A stretch of 64,000 bases of DNA, taken from contig NC_080164.1 of the NCBI RefSeq assembly GCF_950295315.1, positions 109,202,447 to 109,266,446 on the forward strand, given 5' to 3'. Position numbers and translations under genes: made by a program. Position 1 is the stretch's first letter. Each line of letters starts with the position of its first letter. Shown here one piece after another: positions 53,962 to 64,000 of this stretch. The notes beneath the pieces were generated by a model. That model saw only the letters and a list, made by a program, of their open reading frames with translations. It ran no database searches and was not told the origin of the DNA. Source of the stretch: Erinaceus europaeus (lineage: Eukaryota; Chordata; Mammalia; Eulipotyphla; Erinaceidae).

Positions 53962-55850
53962 TGGACATTCCTTAATGCTCAGAGTATCAACCAATCAAGA
54001 GGTCTTAGCAATTATTAATATCTATGCACCCAATGAGAAGCCATCTAAATACATCAAACATCTACTGAAAGAGCTACAGCAATATATTAACAGCAACACA
54101 ATAATAGTAAGTGACTTCAACACCCCACTCTCTCAACTTAACAGATCATCCAGGTAGAAAATCAGTAATGAAATGAGGGAGCTAAATGAGGAGATAGGTA
54201 AACTAGAACTATTGGACATTTTCAGAGTCATTCACCCAAAGAGACTGGAATACACATTTTACTCAAGTCCACATGGGTCATTCTCAAGGATGGATCATAT
54301 CTTTGTGATGCCACAAAGACAGCATCAGCAAATGCAAGGGCATTGAAATCATCCCAAGCATCTTCTCAGACCACAGTGGAATTAAACTAACACTTAACAA
54401 TAAACAAAAGATTAGTAATAGTCCCAAAATGTAGAAGCTCAATAGTATACTATTTACCAACTACTGGTTAAAAGGAAAAATAAAGGAAGAAATCAAAATG
54501 TTTCGAGAGTTCAATGAAAATGAAGACACAAGCTATCAAAATATTTGGGACACAGCTAAGGTAGTACTGAAAGGGAAGTTCATAGCCATACAAGCACACA
54601 TTAGGAAACAAGAAAAATCTCAAATAAACAACCTGATTGCACACCTTCAAAACCTAGAAGAAGAAGAAAAAAGGAGCCCTAAAGCAGCCAGAAGGACAGA
54701 AATAACTAAAGTTAGGAAAGAAAAATAACACTGAAAATAAGAAAACCATACAAAAGATCAACAAAAGTAAATGTTGGTTATTTGAAAGAGAACCTGGAAG
54801 AAATGGAAAAGTTCCTAGGTGCCTAAAAACTTCTAAAATTAAATAAAGAGTAACTAGATAATATAAACAGACCCATCACAGCCAACGAAATTGAAACAGT
54901 TATGAAAAACCTTCCCAAGAATAGAAGACATGGACCAGATAGTTTTACAAATGAATTGTACAATAAATTCAAGGAAGAGTTAATACCTCTACTTTTAAAT
55001 GTCTCAAGAAAATTTAAGACACAGGAATACTCTCTTACAGCTTCTATGAAGCCAACATCACTCTGATATGCAAGGATGGAATAATATATGTAAATCAGTC
55101 AGTGTGATCCACCACATCAATAAGTAAAAGACCAAAAACCATATGGTTATATCAATAGATGCAGAGAAAGCTTTTGACAATATCCAACATCCCTTTATGA
55201 TCACTACAAAAACACTACAAAAATAGTAATAGATGGAAAATCCCTCAAAATAGTGGAGTCTCTCTCTATATATATAGCAAACCTACAGCCAACATCATAC
55301 CCAATGGATGGAAATCTGGAAACATTTCCCCTCAGATCAGGTACTAGACAGGGATGACCACTATCACCATTACTATTCAACATAGTGTTGGAAGTTCTTG
55401 CCATAGCAATCAGACAGATGCAAGGAATTAAAGGGATACAGATTTGAAGAGAAGAAGTCAAACTCTCCCTATTTGCAGATGACATGATAGTATACATAGA
55501 AAAACCTATGGAATCCAGCAAGAAACTTTTGGAAATCATCAGGCAATAAGTAATATGTCAGGCTAAAATTTAACATTCAAAAGTTAGTGGCATTCCTTTA
55601 TGAAGCACTAAGTTAGAAGAGCATGAAATCCAGAAATCAATTCATTTTACAATAGCAAAAAAAAAACAAACAATAAACCTAACCTAAAAAGTGTATACCT
55701 GTATACTGAAAATTATGAGTCATTACTCAAGGAAACAGAAAAAGACACAAAGAATTATAAAGATACTCTGTGTTCATGTGTTGGAAGAATTAAAATCATT
55801 AAAATCATTAAAATGAATATACTACCCAGAGCCATATAAAAATTTAATAT

Positions 55851-57230
55851 TCTATCTCATGACCATATGTTGACTTATATCCATAAATTAGAGCAAAATA
55901 TATACCTGAAAGCAAAAGTACACAATAGTCTGCAGTGAGTAAGTCTAAAGTCCATAATGAAACTGTACACTTAGACTTAGATACATGCCTCACCTAATTC
56001 CTATTACACTTCCCTCACTCACTCCAAAGCTAACCTTATCAAAGTAATGACTGCAGAAACTGAATAAGACCAAGAGATTGGCATACTTTAACAATGACTC
56101 TTTAGTCACTATCAGGCCACCCCATCAGCTGGGGCCTTAGTCGGGGAGTCCTGAGATTCCCAAACAGCCATGATGGGCATAGACCTCAAATAAATCCCTC
56201 TCCCTAATATTACTAGTTGTCTCTATCAGGAACAACACAATAGACCCCTTTGTGGACCCCCAAAGGGCTGTGCCCTCAACTTAGATAAACAACAATAGAG
56301 ACTGTTCCATCCCCTGAAGGGAGGATGGACAGCATACATTATGATATATCTGAGGAAGATGGGTCAATATTGGGGTAGCATGGAATGTTCCTACTCATGA
56401 CCATAGAATGTGAGCTCAGAACTACAGGGATGCAAAGGTCACATAGGCTCCTAAGATGAATATGGGTCCCAGATTAGATCAAATCAATGGGGTTTACAGT
56501 AAACAATATTTATACGCCTTTCATATATTTGGGAGCTACTCTCTTCCCTGATCCAGCTTTCTGGTCCTTTTTCCAACCATGACATCACTTCCCCAGATAA
56601 TAATTTTGATCCACCTGTATATCAGATGTCAGGCTCATGGGAAAAAAAAAAACTGGGAAAACATGGGAAAAATAAAACATGGGCCCTTTGGAATAGAACT
56701 AAAATAGGCCTACTAGCTATCTATAAAATGGAGACCCCTGAACCCTTCCTATGCACTATTCCAGCCTTTAGGTTCATGATTAGTCAACAACTTGTTTGTC
56801 TTTGTATGATAACTCTCTTTTCAACCACCTGGTTCCAGATGCTATCATGCTGCCAACCAGATTTCCCTCTACAGACAACCCCACCAATGTATCCTAGAGC
56901 TCCCATTTCACAGAACCTCACCCCACTAGGGAAAGAGAGAGGCGGGCTGGGAGTATGGAAGGACCTGTCACCACCCATATTTAGCAGGGAAGCAATTACA
57001 GAAGCCAGACCTTCCACCTTCTGCATCCCATAATGACCCTGGGATCATACTCCTAGATGGCTAAAGAATAGGAAAGATATCAGGGGAGGGGATGAAATGG
57101 GGAGTACTGGTAGTGGGAATTGTGGAGTTTTACCCCTCTTATCTTATGGTTTTGTCAATGTTTCTTTTTTATAAATAAAATAATAATAATAATAATAGTC
57201 AAAGAATATAAAATGCCCCCCCCAAACAAA
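55851..57230 (+). mobile_element. 5'-truncated type I L1 3'UTR inserted in L1-E ORF2
   Basis: Begins 'attctatctcatgaccatatgttg', contains the long 3'UTR module ('catcagctggggccttag', 'agaatgtgagctcaga'), and runs to 'cttatcttatggttttgtcaatg' with an A/(AAT)n tail at 57170-57200. The ORF2 sequence on either side ('ccatataaaaatttaat' and 'aataatgctatcaccatcaag') joins up when this is removed. The open frame 56626-57033 is UTR noise. Confidence 0.85.
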
Positions 57231-58512
57231 ATAATGCTATCACCATCAAGATCCCCACCAAACTTTTTAGGAGAATAGAACAAATGCTACAAATGTTTAT
57301 CTGGAACCAGAAAAGACATAGAATTGCCAAAACAATCTTGAGCAGAAAGAACAGAACTGGAGGAATCACACTCACAGATCTCAAATTGTATTTTAGGACC
57401 ATTGTAATAAAAACTTCTTGGTACTGGAACATGAATAGACACACTGACCAGTGGAATAGAACTGAGAGCCTAGAAGTAAGCCCCTATACCTATGGAAATT
57501 TAATCTTTGACAAAGTTGCACAGACTATTAAATGAGGAAATGTGAATCTCTTCAACAAATGGTGTTGGGAAAAATGGTTGAAATATGCAGAAGAATGAAA
57601 CTGAGCCACTATATTTCACCAAACACAAAATTAAATTCCAGCTGGATCAAGGACTTGGATGTTAGACCAGAAACTATCAGATACTTAGAGGAAAATACTG
57701 GCAGAATTCTTTTCTGCATACATTTTAAAGATATCTTCAATGAAACAAATCTAATCACAAAGAAGAGTAAGGCAAGCATAAACCTATGGGATTACATCAA
57801 ATTAAAAAGATTCTGCACATCAAAGGAGATCAATACCCAAAGAAAGAGATCTCTCACAGAATGGGAGAAGATCTTTATATTCCATACATCAGACAAGAGT
57901 TTAATAACCAAAAAGTATAAAGAGCTTGCCAAACAACAACAAGCAAACAAATGACCTCATCCAAAAACGGGGAGAGGAAATGGACAGAATATTCACCACA
58001 GAATATATCCAAGAGGCTGAGAAATACATGAAAAAATTCTCCAAGTCTTTGTCAGAGAAATGCAAACAAAGACAATAATGAGATACCACTTCTGTTAGAT
58101 GGTCATACAACAGAAAAAGTAGCAGCAACAAGTGTTGGAATGCTTTTGGGGACAAAGGAACCCTCCTGCGTGGCTGGTGGAAATGTAAATTGGTCCAGCC
58201 TCTGTGGAGAGCAGTCTAGAGAATTGTTAGTAGGCTAGAAATGGATCTACCCTATGATCCTACAATTCCTCTCCTGGGGATATATCCTAAGGAACCCAAC
58301 ACATCTATCCAAAAAGATTTGTGTGTGTACTTATGTTCATAGCAGCACAATTTGTAATAGCCAAAACCTGGAAGCAACCCAGTTGTACAACAACAGATGA
58401 GTGGCTAAGTTGTGGTATGTATACACAATGGAATTCTACTCAGCTATTAAAAAATGGTGATTTCACAACTTTCAGCCCATCTTGGATGGAGCTTGAAAAA
58501 AATCATCTTAAG

Positions 58513-58798
58513 AGAGTCGGGCTGTAGCGCAGCGGGTTAAGCGCAGGTGGCACAAAGCAAAAGGACCGGCATAAGGATCCCGGTTCGAACCCTGGCTCCC
58601 CACCTGCAGGGGAGTCGCTTCACAGGTGTTGAAGCAGGTCTGCAGGTGTCTATCTTTCTCTCCTCCTCTCTGTCTTCCCCTCCTCTCTCCATTTCTCTCT
58701 GTCCTATCCAACAACAACAACAACAATAATAACTACAACAATAAAAAACAACAAGGGCAACAAAAGGGAATAAATAAATAATTTTTTTTTTAATTTTT
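58513..58798 (+). mobile_element. Young tRNA-derived SINE, 16-bp TSD
   Basis: Near-consensus copy: 'gagtcgggctgtagcgcagcgggttaagcgc', B box GGTTCGAACC (58582-58591), core 'ggggagtcgcttcacagg', body and tail '(CAA)n... aaaagggaataaataaat'. It is flanked by AAAAAATCATCTTAAG at 58497-58512 and 58799-58814, a perfect 16 bp. It splits L1-E ORF2/3'UTR and shows that L1-E predates recent SINE activity. Confidence 0.96.
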
Positions 58799-58814
58799 AA
58801 AAAATCATCTTAAG

Positions 58815-59112
58815 TGAAATAAGTCATAAATAGAAGGATGTATATGGGATGATCTCACTCATAGGCAGAAGTTGAAAAACAAGATCAGAAGAGAAAATAC
58901 TAAGCAGAACCTGGACTGGAGTTGGTGTATTGCACCGAGGTAAAAGACTCTGGGGTGTCGGGATGGGGGGAGAATATAGGTCCTGGAAAAGGATGACAGG
59001 GGACCTAGTGGGAGTTGTATTGTTATGTGGAAAACTGAGAAATGTTATGCATGTACAAATTACTGTATTTACTGTCCAATGTAAAACATTAATCCCCCAA
59101 TAAAGGGAAAAA
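58815..59112 (+). mobile_element. L1-E short (type II) 3'UTR
   Basis: 'tatgggatgatctcactcataggcagaagttg', 'gtgtattgcaccgaggtaaaagactctgg' and 'cattaatcccccaataaaggg'. About 300 bp, ending with AATAAA. It links the type II 5'UTR to this 3'UTR in one element. Confidence 0.88.
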
Positions 59113-59136
59113 ATACTCAACACATCTGTAGTGGTT

Positions 59137-59455
59137 ACCATTCTTTAATCTAAGATGAAACAATTGTAATTCTTCAAATTCTTTCCGTTGGACACTCTGT
59201 GAGCTACCTTCTATAATGCACCATGGAGTTTCTTCCTTGTGAAGTGCTTCTCTGTCTCTCCAATACTCCTCTCTGCCATCCTTTTAGACCTTGGTGTGAA
59301 AGCTCTACTTATTAGCTTAATTATCTGCTTATTAGCTCTTTGTCTGCACAAATCATTTCCAGTCTTCCCTGTCTATAAGAGAAGGGAGATCCATTCTTTT
59401 TTGGACATCATCTTGACCAGAACTCCTCTCTGAATATATTACTTCCATCTTCAAT
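59137..59455 (+). repeat. Diverged unnamed repeat, related to 49345-49503
   Basis: Contains 'gtgaaagctctacttattagc', 'caaatcatttccagtcttcc', 'gagaagggagatccattctttt' and 'tggacatcatcttgaccagaact'. The open frame 59239-59433 is not convincing. The family is unknown. Confidence 0.5.
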
Positions 59456-59524
59456 TAAAAATGTTGTTGCCATTAGTCACATGAAGAAATAGAAATATCA
59501 TGAGGCATTATAAAGCATTTAATA

Positions 59525-59690
59525 TTCATTTATTTATTGCCAAAGGGTTATCACTAGAGCTCAGTGCCTACATGATGACTACATCATTCCTGGCAGCCAT
59601 TTTTCTTCCTTTAATTTGAGACAGAGATGAAAAAAAAAAAAGGCAAGAGAAAAAGAGACAACTGCATCACTGTTCCCTCACTTCTGAACC
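59525..59690 (-). mobile_element. SINE remnant, minus strand
   Basis: 'ccaaagggttatcactagagctcagtgcctac' is the 3' module, followed by a decayed body 'gagacagagatg... aaagagacaactgcatcactg'. The head is missing. Confidence 0.65.
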
Positions 59691-59699
59691 CTGTATTTT

Positions 59700-60055
59700 T
59701 TAAATTAAAAATATTAGTGATTTAAGAATGATTAACAAGATTGTATAATAACAGATACAATTCCACACAATTCCTACACCTCAAGTTCTGAGTCCCATGC
59801 CCTCCATTGGAAGGTTCCCTATTCTTTACCCCTCTGGGAGTATGGACCAAAATTCTCTATGGGTTGCAGAAGGTGGAAGTCTGGCTTCTATAATTGCTTC
59901 TCCACTGGATATGGATATCAACAGGTGGATCCATACCCCCAGCCTATTCCTATCATTCCCTAGTGGGGTAGGGTTCTGGGGAGGTGGGGTATCAGGACAC
60001 ATTGGTGAGGTCATCTGCCCACGAAAGTCAGGATGGTGTCATGGTAACCTAAAGC
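59700..60055 (-). mobile_element. Type I L1 3'UTR end, minus strand
   Basis: The reverse complement gives '...agaagccagacttccaccttctgcaaccc', 'tccatactcccagaggg' and 'gtgtggaattgtat'-like sequence. 5'-truncated. Confidence 0.82.
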
Positions 60056-60849
60056 GTTAATTCTGGATTTGAAATCTATCTCTCCCTGAGAAGGACACTT
60101 GCGTATCACTGTCGCTCAGCCATGCATGTGATTAAACTGATTTCCCTTTGATAGCCTGCCAGATGCTGTTTTGACTATTCCTCCTGGGAACTGGAAGGAC
60201 TAGGGTAATTTCCCCCTCTGCTCTGACAATGCTCCATCAGTCACACCTAAACCAAAATTCTTTTTCTCACCTGAAGAAATTTCTTGTCAAATGAACCACT
60301 GTGCACTTTTTCTATTGGCCTGAAAAATAAATCACATAGATTACTGTCCAGATGCAAATTGACACTGAAATCTCACATTGTGTTAGTCTGCCTGATGTCT
60401 TATACCTGGTATGTTGCCATCATTTGTGCAAAGGAAAGAGATTTATGTCATACGTTCTACCACATAGGAATGGAGATATTTTTCTTCCTCTAATCTTCAC
60501 TATCTCATTAATGCTTTTAAATCTCTGGACTTGGAGGTGAGACTGTAAATCATGCTCTTTATTTCAAGTTCTAGTGCCCCTAATTCTCCTCTCCTTTTGT
60601 GATTTCTTCCCACCAAAGAGATGCGAGCTGTCCCATGTGATGCACAGGTATCTTAAGTCTCTCCAATCCCCCCACCCCGAGAACTCCATCATGTCAGCAT
60701 AACCTGTAAACATGATTTAAATCCTCTGAGTAGTCTTAAGGAATAGTTATTACTATTATTCATATTTACATGCAGAAAAATTGAGACTTCTGATGTTTTG
60801 TAGCGGTCAAATCAAAGAGTTGGTAAAAGAAAAAGTCAAAATTTCAACA
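60056..60849. other. No gene seen; unique DNA
   Basis: No repeat recognised. Open frames 60284-60540 (+) overlap each other and have no known motif. Confidence 0.5.
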
Positions 60850-60865
60850 AAGAAGAATGTGCCTG

Positions 60866-61200
60866 GCTCTTTCTTTTCCACATCCCGACCTGGAGAAGGG
60901 CTGGCGTGCATAGTGGGATGCGCCATTTTGCTAGCTCCACGTAACCTAAACCCACTGTGCTCACACCCGACTCTGGGGTATCGGCGTAAATAAAGATTTG
61001 CATTCCCACTCTACCATGAGTTCCTGGTCTCTTCTCTCTCCTGTGATGCAACCCGAAAGTCAATCAGACAGAGAAGCAGAACAACAACAAAGAGACCACA
61101 ACACCAAAGCTTCCTTCAGTGAGGCTCACTCCTGGATGAGCTGTCCTTCTGGCCCTGTGTGTGTAATCACTGTAAATAAAACATTTACAATAAAAAAAAA
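60866..61200 (+). mobile_element. Retrocopy of an LTR-initiated read-through transcript, 16-bp TSD
   Basis: It is flanked by AAGAAGAATGTGCCTG at 60850-60865 and 61202-61217. It ends with AATAAA (61175-61180), 11 bp, then a poly(A) run (61192-61200), so it is an L1-type retroposed RNA. Its first ~240 bp (60866 to about 61106) resemble R and U5 of the LTR at 25063: shared 'gctagctccacgt'-like, 'aataaagatttg' (60989 versus 25331), and a pyrimidine-rich U5 ending '...accacaacacca'. The distance from its 5' end to AATAAA (123 bp) equals that from the predicted start of the 25-kb LTR (about 118-120 bp). The last 85 bp are not LTR. No protein is encoded. Confidence 0.8.
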
Positions 61201-61329
61201 GAAGAAGAATGTGCCTGCAGAAAATAATGTACTCTTCCACATTATAACATATTAAGTCAAATGTTAGAAGATAACAGTGAACTATAAATATCAGTCATTT
61301 TTAATGAGTTCAATTAAAAAACCTAAAAA

Positions 61330-61532
61330 ACTAGTTATCTTTATTTCTTGGATTGAGACAGCTAGAAATTGGAAGTGAAGGGGGAGATAGAGAAGAAGAA
61401 AGACAGACACCAGCAGCACTGCTTTACCCCTCCCAAAGCATTTCCCCTGCAGGTGGACACTAGGGGGCTCCAACGGAGGTCCTTGAGCATTGTAACATGT
61501 GTGCTGAACCAGGTACACTACCACCCAGCCCC
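61330..61532 (-). mobile_element. tRNA-derived SINE, minus strand
   Basis: 'atctttatttcttggattgagacagctagaaattgg', 'cagcagcactgctttacccc', 'cccctgcaggtggacactagggggctccaac' and 'gctgaaccaggtacactaccacccagcccc'. Confidence 0.86.
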
Positions 61533-62265
61533 TTTGTAATGAGTTTGTAGTTTTCTAAGTCCTTTCATTTTGCTTAGAATAATCAATCTAATAATTTTGC
61601 TTGGAATAACCAATCACCTATTTAGATTTCTCCATGAAGACTTGTAAATAAATTGCATTTAACTAGCAATCATGAACACACTGTAAACAAAACAAAAGAA
61701 AAGAAAAGAAAGGAAAGAAGAAAATAAAATAAATTGCATTTAACATTATGTATATAATAATGTTAAATAATTGATTATGTTTATTATAAGGTAGGTATTG
61801 AAGATAAGAAGGGTATAACTACATGTTTAATTTTGAGAAATGCATTTATGGGAAATGTCAGTTTACAAGACTATTATTGTCACAGGTAGAAGGTCTCCCA
61901 TCTGCCCATGACACATATTCACTTTTTATAAATAATGTAGCTTGCCAACAAGCAACTAATGTGCAAAGACTAAATTATCATTTAATGAAAAAAGGGGAAA
62001 AATTGCTTATTTGGGTTTCTTTCTGCTCCAGTTCTTCTCATCACAAATTGATAATATAGCCACAACCAATCAGATTTCCATTCGTTTCTTTGTAGTTCTT
62101 CTTTCTTTCTCTTAGGAAGTTTTTCCCTCCTGTCCACATAGGCAATGGTCCAAAATAAATCTGATTGAGGTATTAAATGGATTTTCTGTGTAAAACCATA
62201 TTGTCGTCTTTAATTGTTTTTAAAACTATGTGCATGTATTCATTACCTCACTGTTTTTTAAAGTT
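61533..62265. other. No gene seen; AT-rich unique DNA
   Basis: An A-rich patch lies at 61686-61735. A 78-codon open frame (61823-62059, +) has no signal peptide, known motif or repeat match, and chance is likely. Confidence 0.5.
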
Positions 62266-62267
62266 TT

Positions 62268-62572
62268 CTTTTTTTACTATTATCTTTATTTATTTATTGT
62301 ATAGAGAGAGTCAGAAATCAAGAAAGGAGGGATGAGATAGGGAAGGGAAAAAAGAGAAGAGAAGAGAAGAGAAGAGAAGAGAAGAGAAGAGAAGAGAAGA
62401 GAAGAGAAGAGAAGAGAAGAGAAGAGAAGAGAAGAGGGAGTGAAACCTGCAGCTCTGCTTCATGACTTGCAAAGCTTCCCCATGTGGGTAAGGACTGAGG
62501 GCTCGAACCTGGGTCCTTGCACATTGTAATATGTGAGCTTAGCAGAGTGTGCAACCACCCACTCTCCATTAA
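62268..62572 (-). mobile_element. tRNA-derived SINE, minus strand, with internal pentanucleotide array
   Basis: 'ttatctttatttatttattgtatagagagagtcagaaatc', then the (AGAAG)n array, then 'tgcagctctgcttcatgacttgc', 'ctgagggctcgaacctgggtcc' and the head end. The array is inside the SINE body. Confidence 0.85.
62353..62437. repeat. (AGAAG)n pentanucleotide array
   Basis: About 16 near-perfect AGAAG units within the purine-rich body of the SINE. Confidence 0.96.
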
Positions 62573-62574
62573 TT

Positions 62575-63080
62575 CATTCTTTAAGTACTTAATGAGCAGC
62601 TAATAAATATCACACTTTGGGTGTGTAGTTTGTAGGAAGCAAACGTTTTTTCAGGAAGTTACTTGATAATGAAAAAAAAAGGCACATTTCAAAACTAAAT
62701 TCACACACACAGAGACACAAAGACTATAAATGAGTAGATTCATCACATTTACTTCTTTAAATATACAAAAATACACCCTTATATATGCAAACATACTCAC
62801 CTAAAGAAATCACAGGAATAGCTTTATATGAAAGAATTAGGGCCACTGGCTTGAAACAACTGGAGTTGAGAAGCTTATCTAAGACATCATAGCCCACAAA
62901 ACAAGCTTCAAAGAAGAGGAAGCAGGGACTTAATTTTAGAGGGAGAAGAGCTACAGTGCTATAGTTACCTACAAATACCTAGCAGCTTTCTAGAAAAATT
63001 TAATGCATATTATAAAGTGGAAAGGTAGGCAGATTAAAAATACATAAAGAAAAATCATACAGTACATGCTTAGAAAACAT
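62575..63080. other. No gene seen; unique DNA
   Basis: Nothing recognised. Confidence 0.5.
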
Positions 63081-63083
63081 CTG

Positions 63084-63285
63084 GGCTGGGTAGTGGCACA
63101 CTTGGTTGAGCACACACGCTACAATGTGTAAGGACCCAGGTTCAAGCCCCTGGTCCCCACCTGCAGGGAGAAAGCTTTGTAAGTGGTGCAGCAGAGCTGC
63201 AGGTATCTCACTCTCCTTCTCTACCACCCCACTCCCCCCTCAGTTTCTCACTGACAATTAATAAAGATAATGATAAAAAAAGTTG
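63084..63285 (+). mobile_element. tRNA-derived SINE, plus strand
   Basis: 'gctgggtagtggcacacttggttgagcac', 'aggttcaagcccctggtccccacctgcaggg', 'gtggtgcagcagagctgcaggtatc' and tail 'acaattaataaagataatg'. Confidence 0.88.
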
Positions 63286-63290
63286 AAGGA

Positions 63291-63582
63291 ACTATCAGGT
63301 GGTGGCACATCCCATTAAGCACACATATTACTAAGTGCAAGGGCCTGGATTTAAGCTCCAACTCCCAACCTGCAGGGTGATGCTCCACAGGTCAAGCAGG
63401 GCCACAGGTGTCTATCTTTCTCTCCCTCTTGATCTCCCTATGCTCTCTCAATTTCACTACGTTTTATCTAATGAAAAAGAAAGAAGGAAAAAAAAAACTG
63501 TGAGCTGTAGATTCATAATTCTGGCACTGAGCCCCAGCAAGAACACAGACAGCAATAAAATAAAAATAAAGAAAGAAATTAC
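63291..63582 (+). mobile_element. tRNA-derived SINE with 3' module
   Basis: 'aactatcaggtggtggcacatccc', 'gatttaagctccaactcccaacctgcaggg', 'caagcagggccacaggtgtctatc' and the 3' module 'gtgagctgtagattcataattc... gagccccagcaag'. It lies head to tail behind the previous SINE. Confidence 0.82.
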
Positions 63583-64000
63583 ATCATCTATGGGTTGAGG
63601 AAGACTCCACTGTGGGGTGGGGTGACACTTGTCAGAAAGGTTCTGTCTTGATCCAATAAAGGACAGGAGAATTTAACCATATGGCCCTTCCTAAGGAGGG
63701 ACTGACTGTCTTACCATCTGACCCACCAGCCTCCAGCCGGGTCTTAATTTTCTTGACCAGAGAATTCATTTCAGATTTACTCAAGGACAAAAGGTTTACA
63801 AAGTTGAAAAAAGTATTGATGATATACAGACATCTATACTTTTAGTTTGTGAAAAGTATTGTGAGGGTACATTATAGTAATTAAAAAAAACTTGTGGGGG
63901 CTTTGAGTGGGGTTTACACAAATAGGAGGATTATTACTTCACAGGTTATTTAGGTACAGAAAATAGACAAAGGGGCAAAGATGGGCTAGTCATGATCGTA
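63583..64000. other. No gene seen; unique DNA to the window edge
   Basis: No recognisable repeat or coding signal. Confidence 0.5.

Larger units (their letters stand above)
53075..58500 (+). pseudogene. L1-E ORF2, broken by deletions and two insertions
   Basis: The endonuclease half is at 53095-54450 (INIYAPNEKPSKYIKH at 54000-54060; DFNTPLSQ near 54115), interrupted at 53370-53961 by a foreign element. The RT has FADD at 55472-55483. Deletions relative to L1-A lie near 54788 and 55067. A type I L1 3'UTR is inserted at about 55851-57230. ORF2 resumes at 57235 (57284-57535: [20 protein letters not shown]) and 57532-57954, and ends near 58500 (EWLSCGMYTQW region). It is non-functional. Confidence 0.9.

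Noticed and set aside
58513..58600. Functional tRNA gene at SINE heads
   Set aside because: A- and B-box-like motifs are present, but they belong to SINE heads with SINE bodies and tails; no clean cloverleaf with a terminator was seen.
60781..61255. Processed copy of a host protein-coding mRNA
   Set aside because: The TSD and poly(A) tail are real, but most of the insert is LTR-like and no conserved reading frame was seen.

Overview
The window reads as a stretch of mammalian nuclear DNA that is intergenic or intronic. I found no host protein-coding exon, no functional tRNA or rRNA gene, no CRISPR array and no prokaryotic feature. It is AT-rich and CpG-poor and built mostly from LINE-1 (L1) copies, tRNA-derived SINEs, microsatellites and a few LTR remnants. 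The abundant SINE has a tRNA-like head (A-box-like TAGCGCAGCGG, B box GGTTCGAACC), a shared 'CTGCAGGTGTCTATCTTTC' core, a pyrimidine-rich body and an AACAACAAC/AATAAAA tail. I recognise this from memory as the abundant SINE of hedgehogs (Erinaceus), so Erinaceus or a close relative is the best guess. That call was not verified by search.

Layout: 1-560 L1 3' end. 561-6729 mostly old unique DNA with scattered SINEs, a (GA)n and a 280-bp homopurine block (5956-6237). 6730-9860 an internally deleted L1. 10385-11400 SINE and ancient L1 pieces. 11584-19360 a near full-length L1 ('L1-A') whose ORF1 is split by a solo LTR. 20520-25600 a minus-strand L1 ('L1-B') with a second solo LTR in its 5'UTR. 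25609-31730 SINEs, microsatellites and a shredded ancient L1. 31735-33440 an L1 with a 5' inversion. 33955-38165 nested L1 3'UTRs and SINEs. 38580-41460 further L1 3' ends and microsatellites. 41739-47720 an L1 ('L1-C') with a duplicated 5'UTR unit and a rearranged 3' half. 47720-51125 mixed. 51126-59112 an L1 of a different lineage ('L1-E') that has taken up three later insertions. 59137-64000 unique DNA, SINEs and one retrocopy.

Two L1 lineages coexist. Type I (L1-A, L1-C, the 6.7-kb copy) has a 5'UTR starting near 'GAGCCAAGATG' and a long modular 3'UTR. Type II (L1-B, L1-E) has an unrelated 5'UTR and, as seen in L1-E, a short 3'UTR of about 300 bp. Every ORF1 and ORF2 I could follow is broken by stops, frameshifts, deletions or insertions, so none is a working source element. 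Several insertions have clear target-site duplications (TSDs), giving a good relative-age record.

The two most interesting items are these. (1) A 592-bp, CpG-rich, minus-strand fragment at 53370-53961 encodes the C-terminus of a non-LTR retrotransposon that is not L1. It ends in a GAA-type trinucleotide tail and has a 12-bp TSD inside L1-E. It looks compositionally foreign and is a candidate for horizontal transfer. (2) A 335-bp insertion at 60866-61200 has a 16-bp TSD and a poly(A) tail. It appears to be an L1-mobilised copy of a transcript that started at an LTR promoter and read through into flanking DNA.
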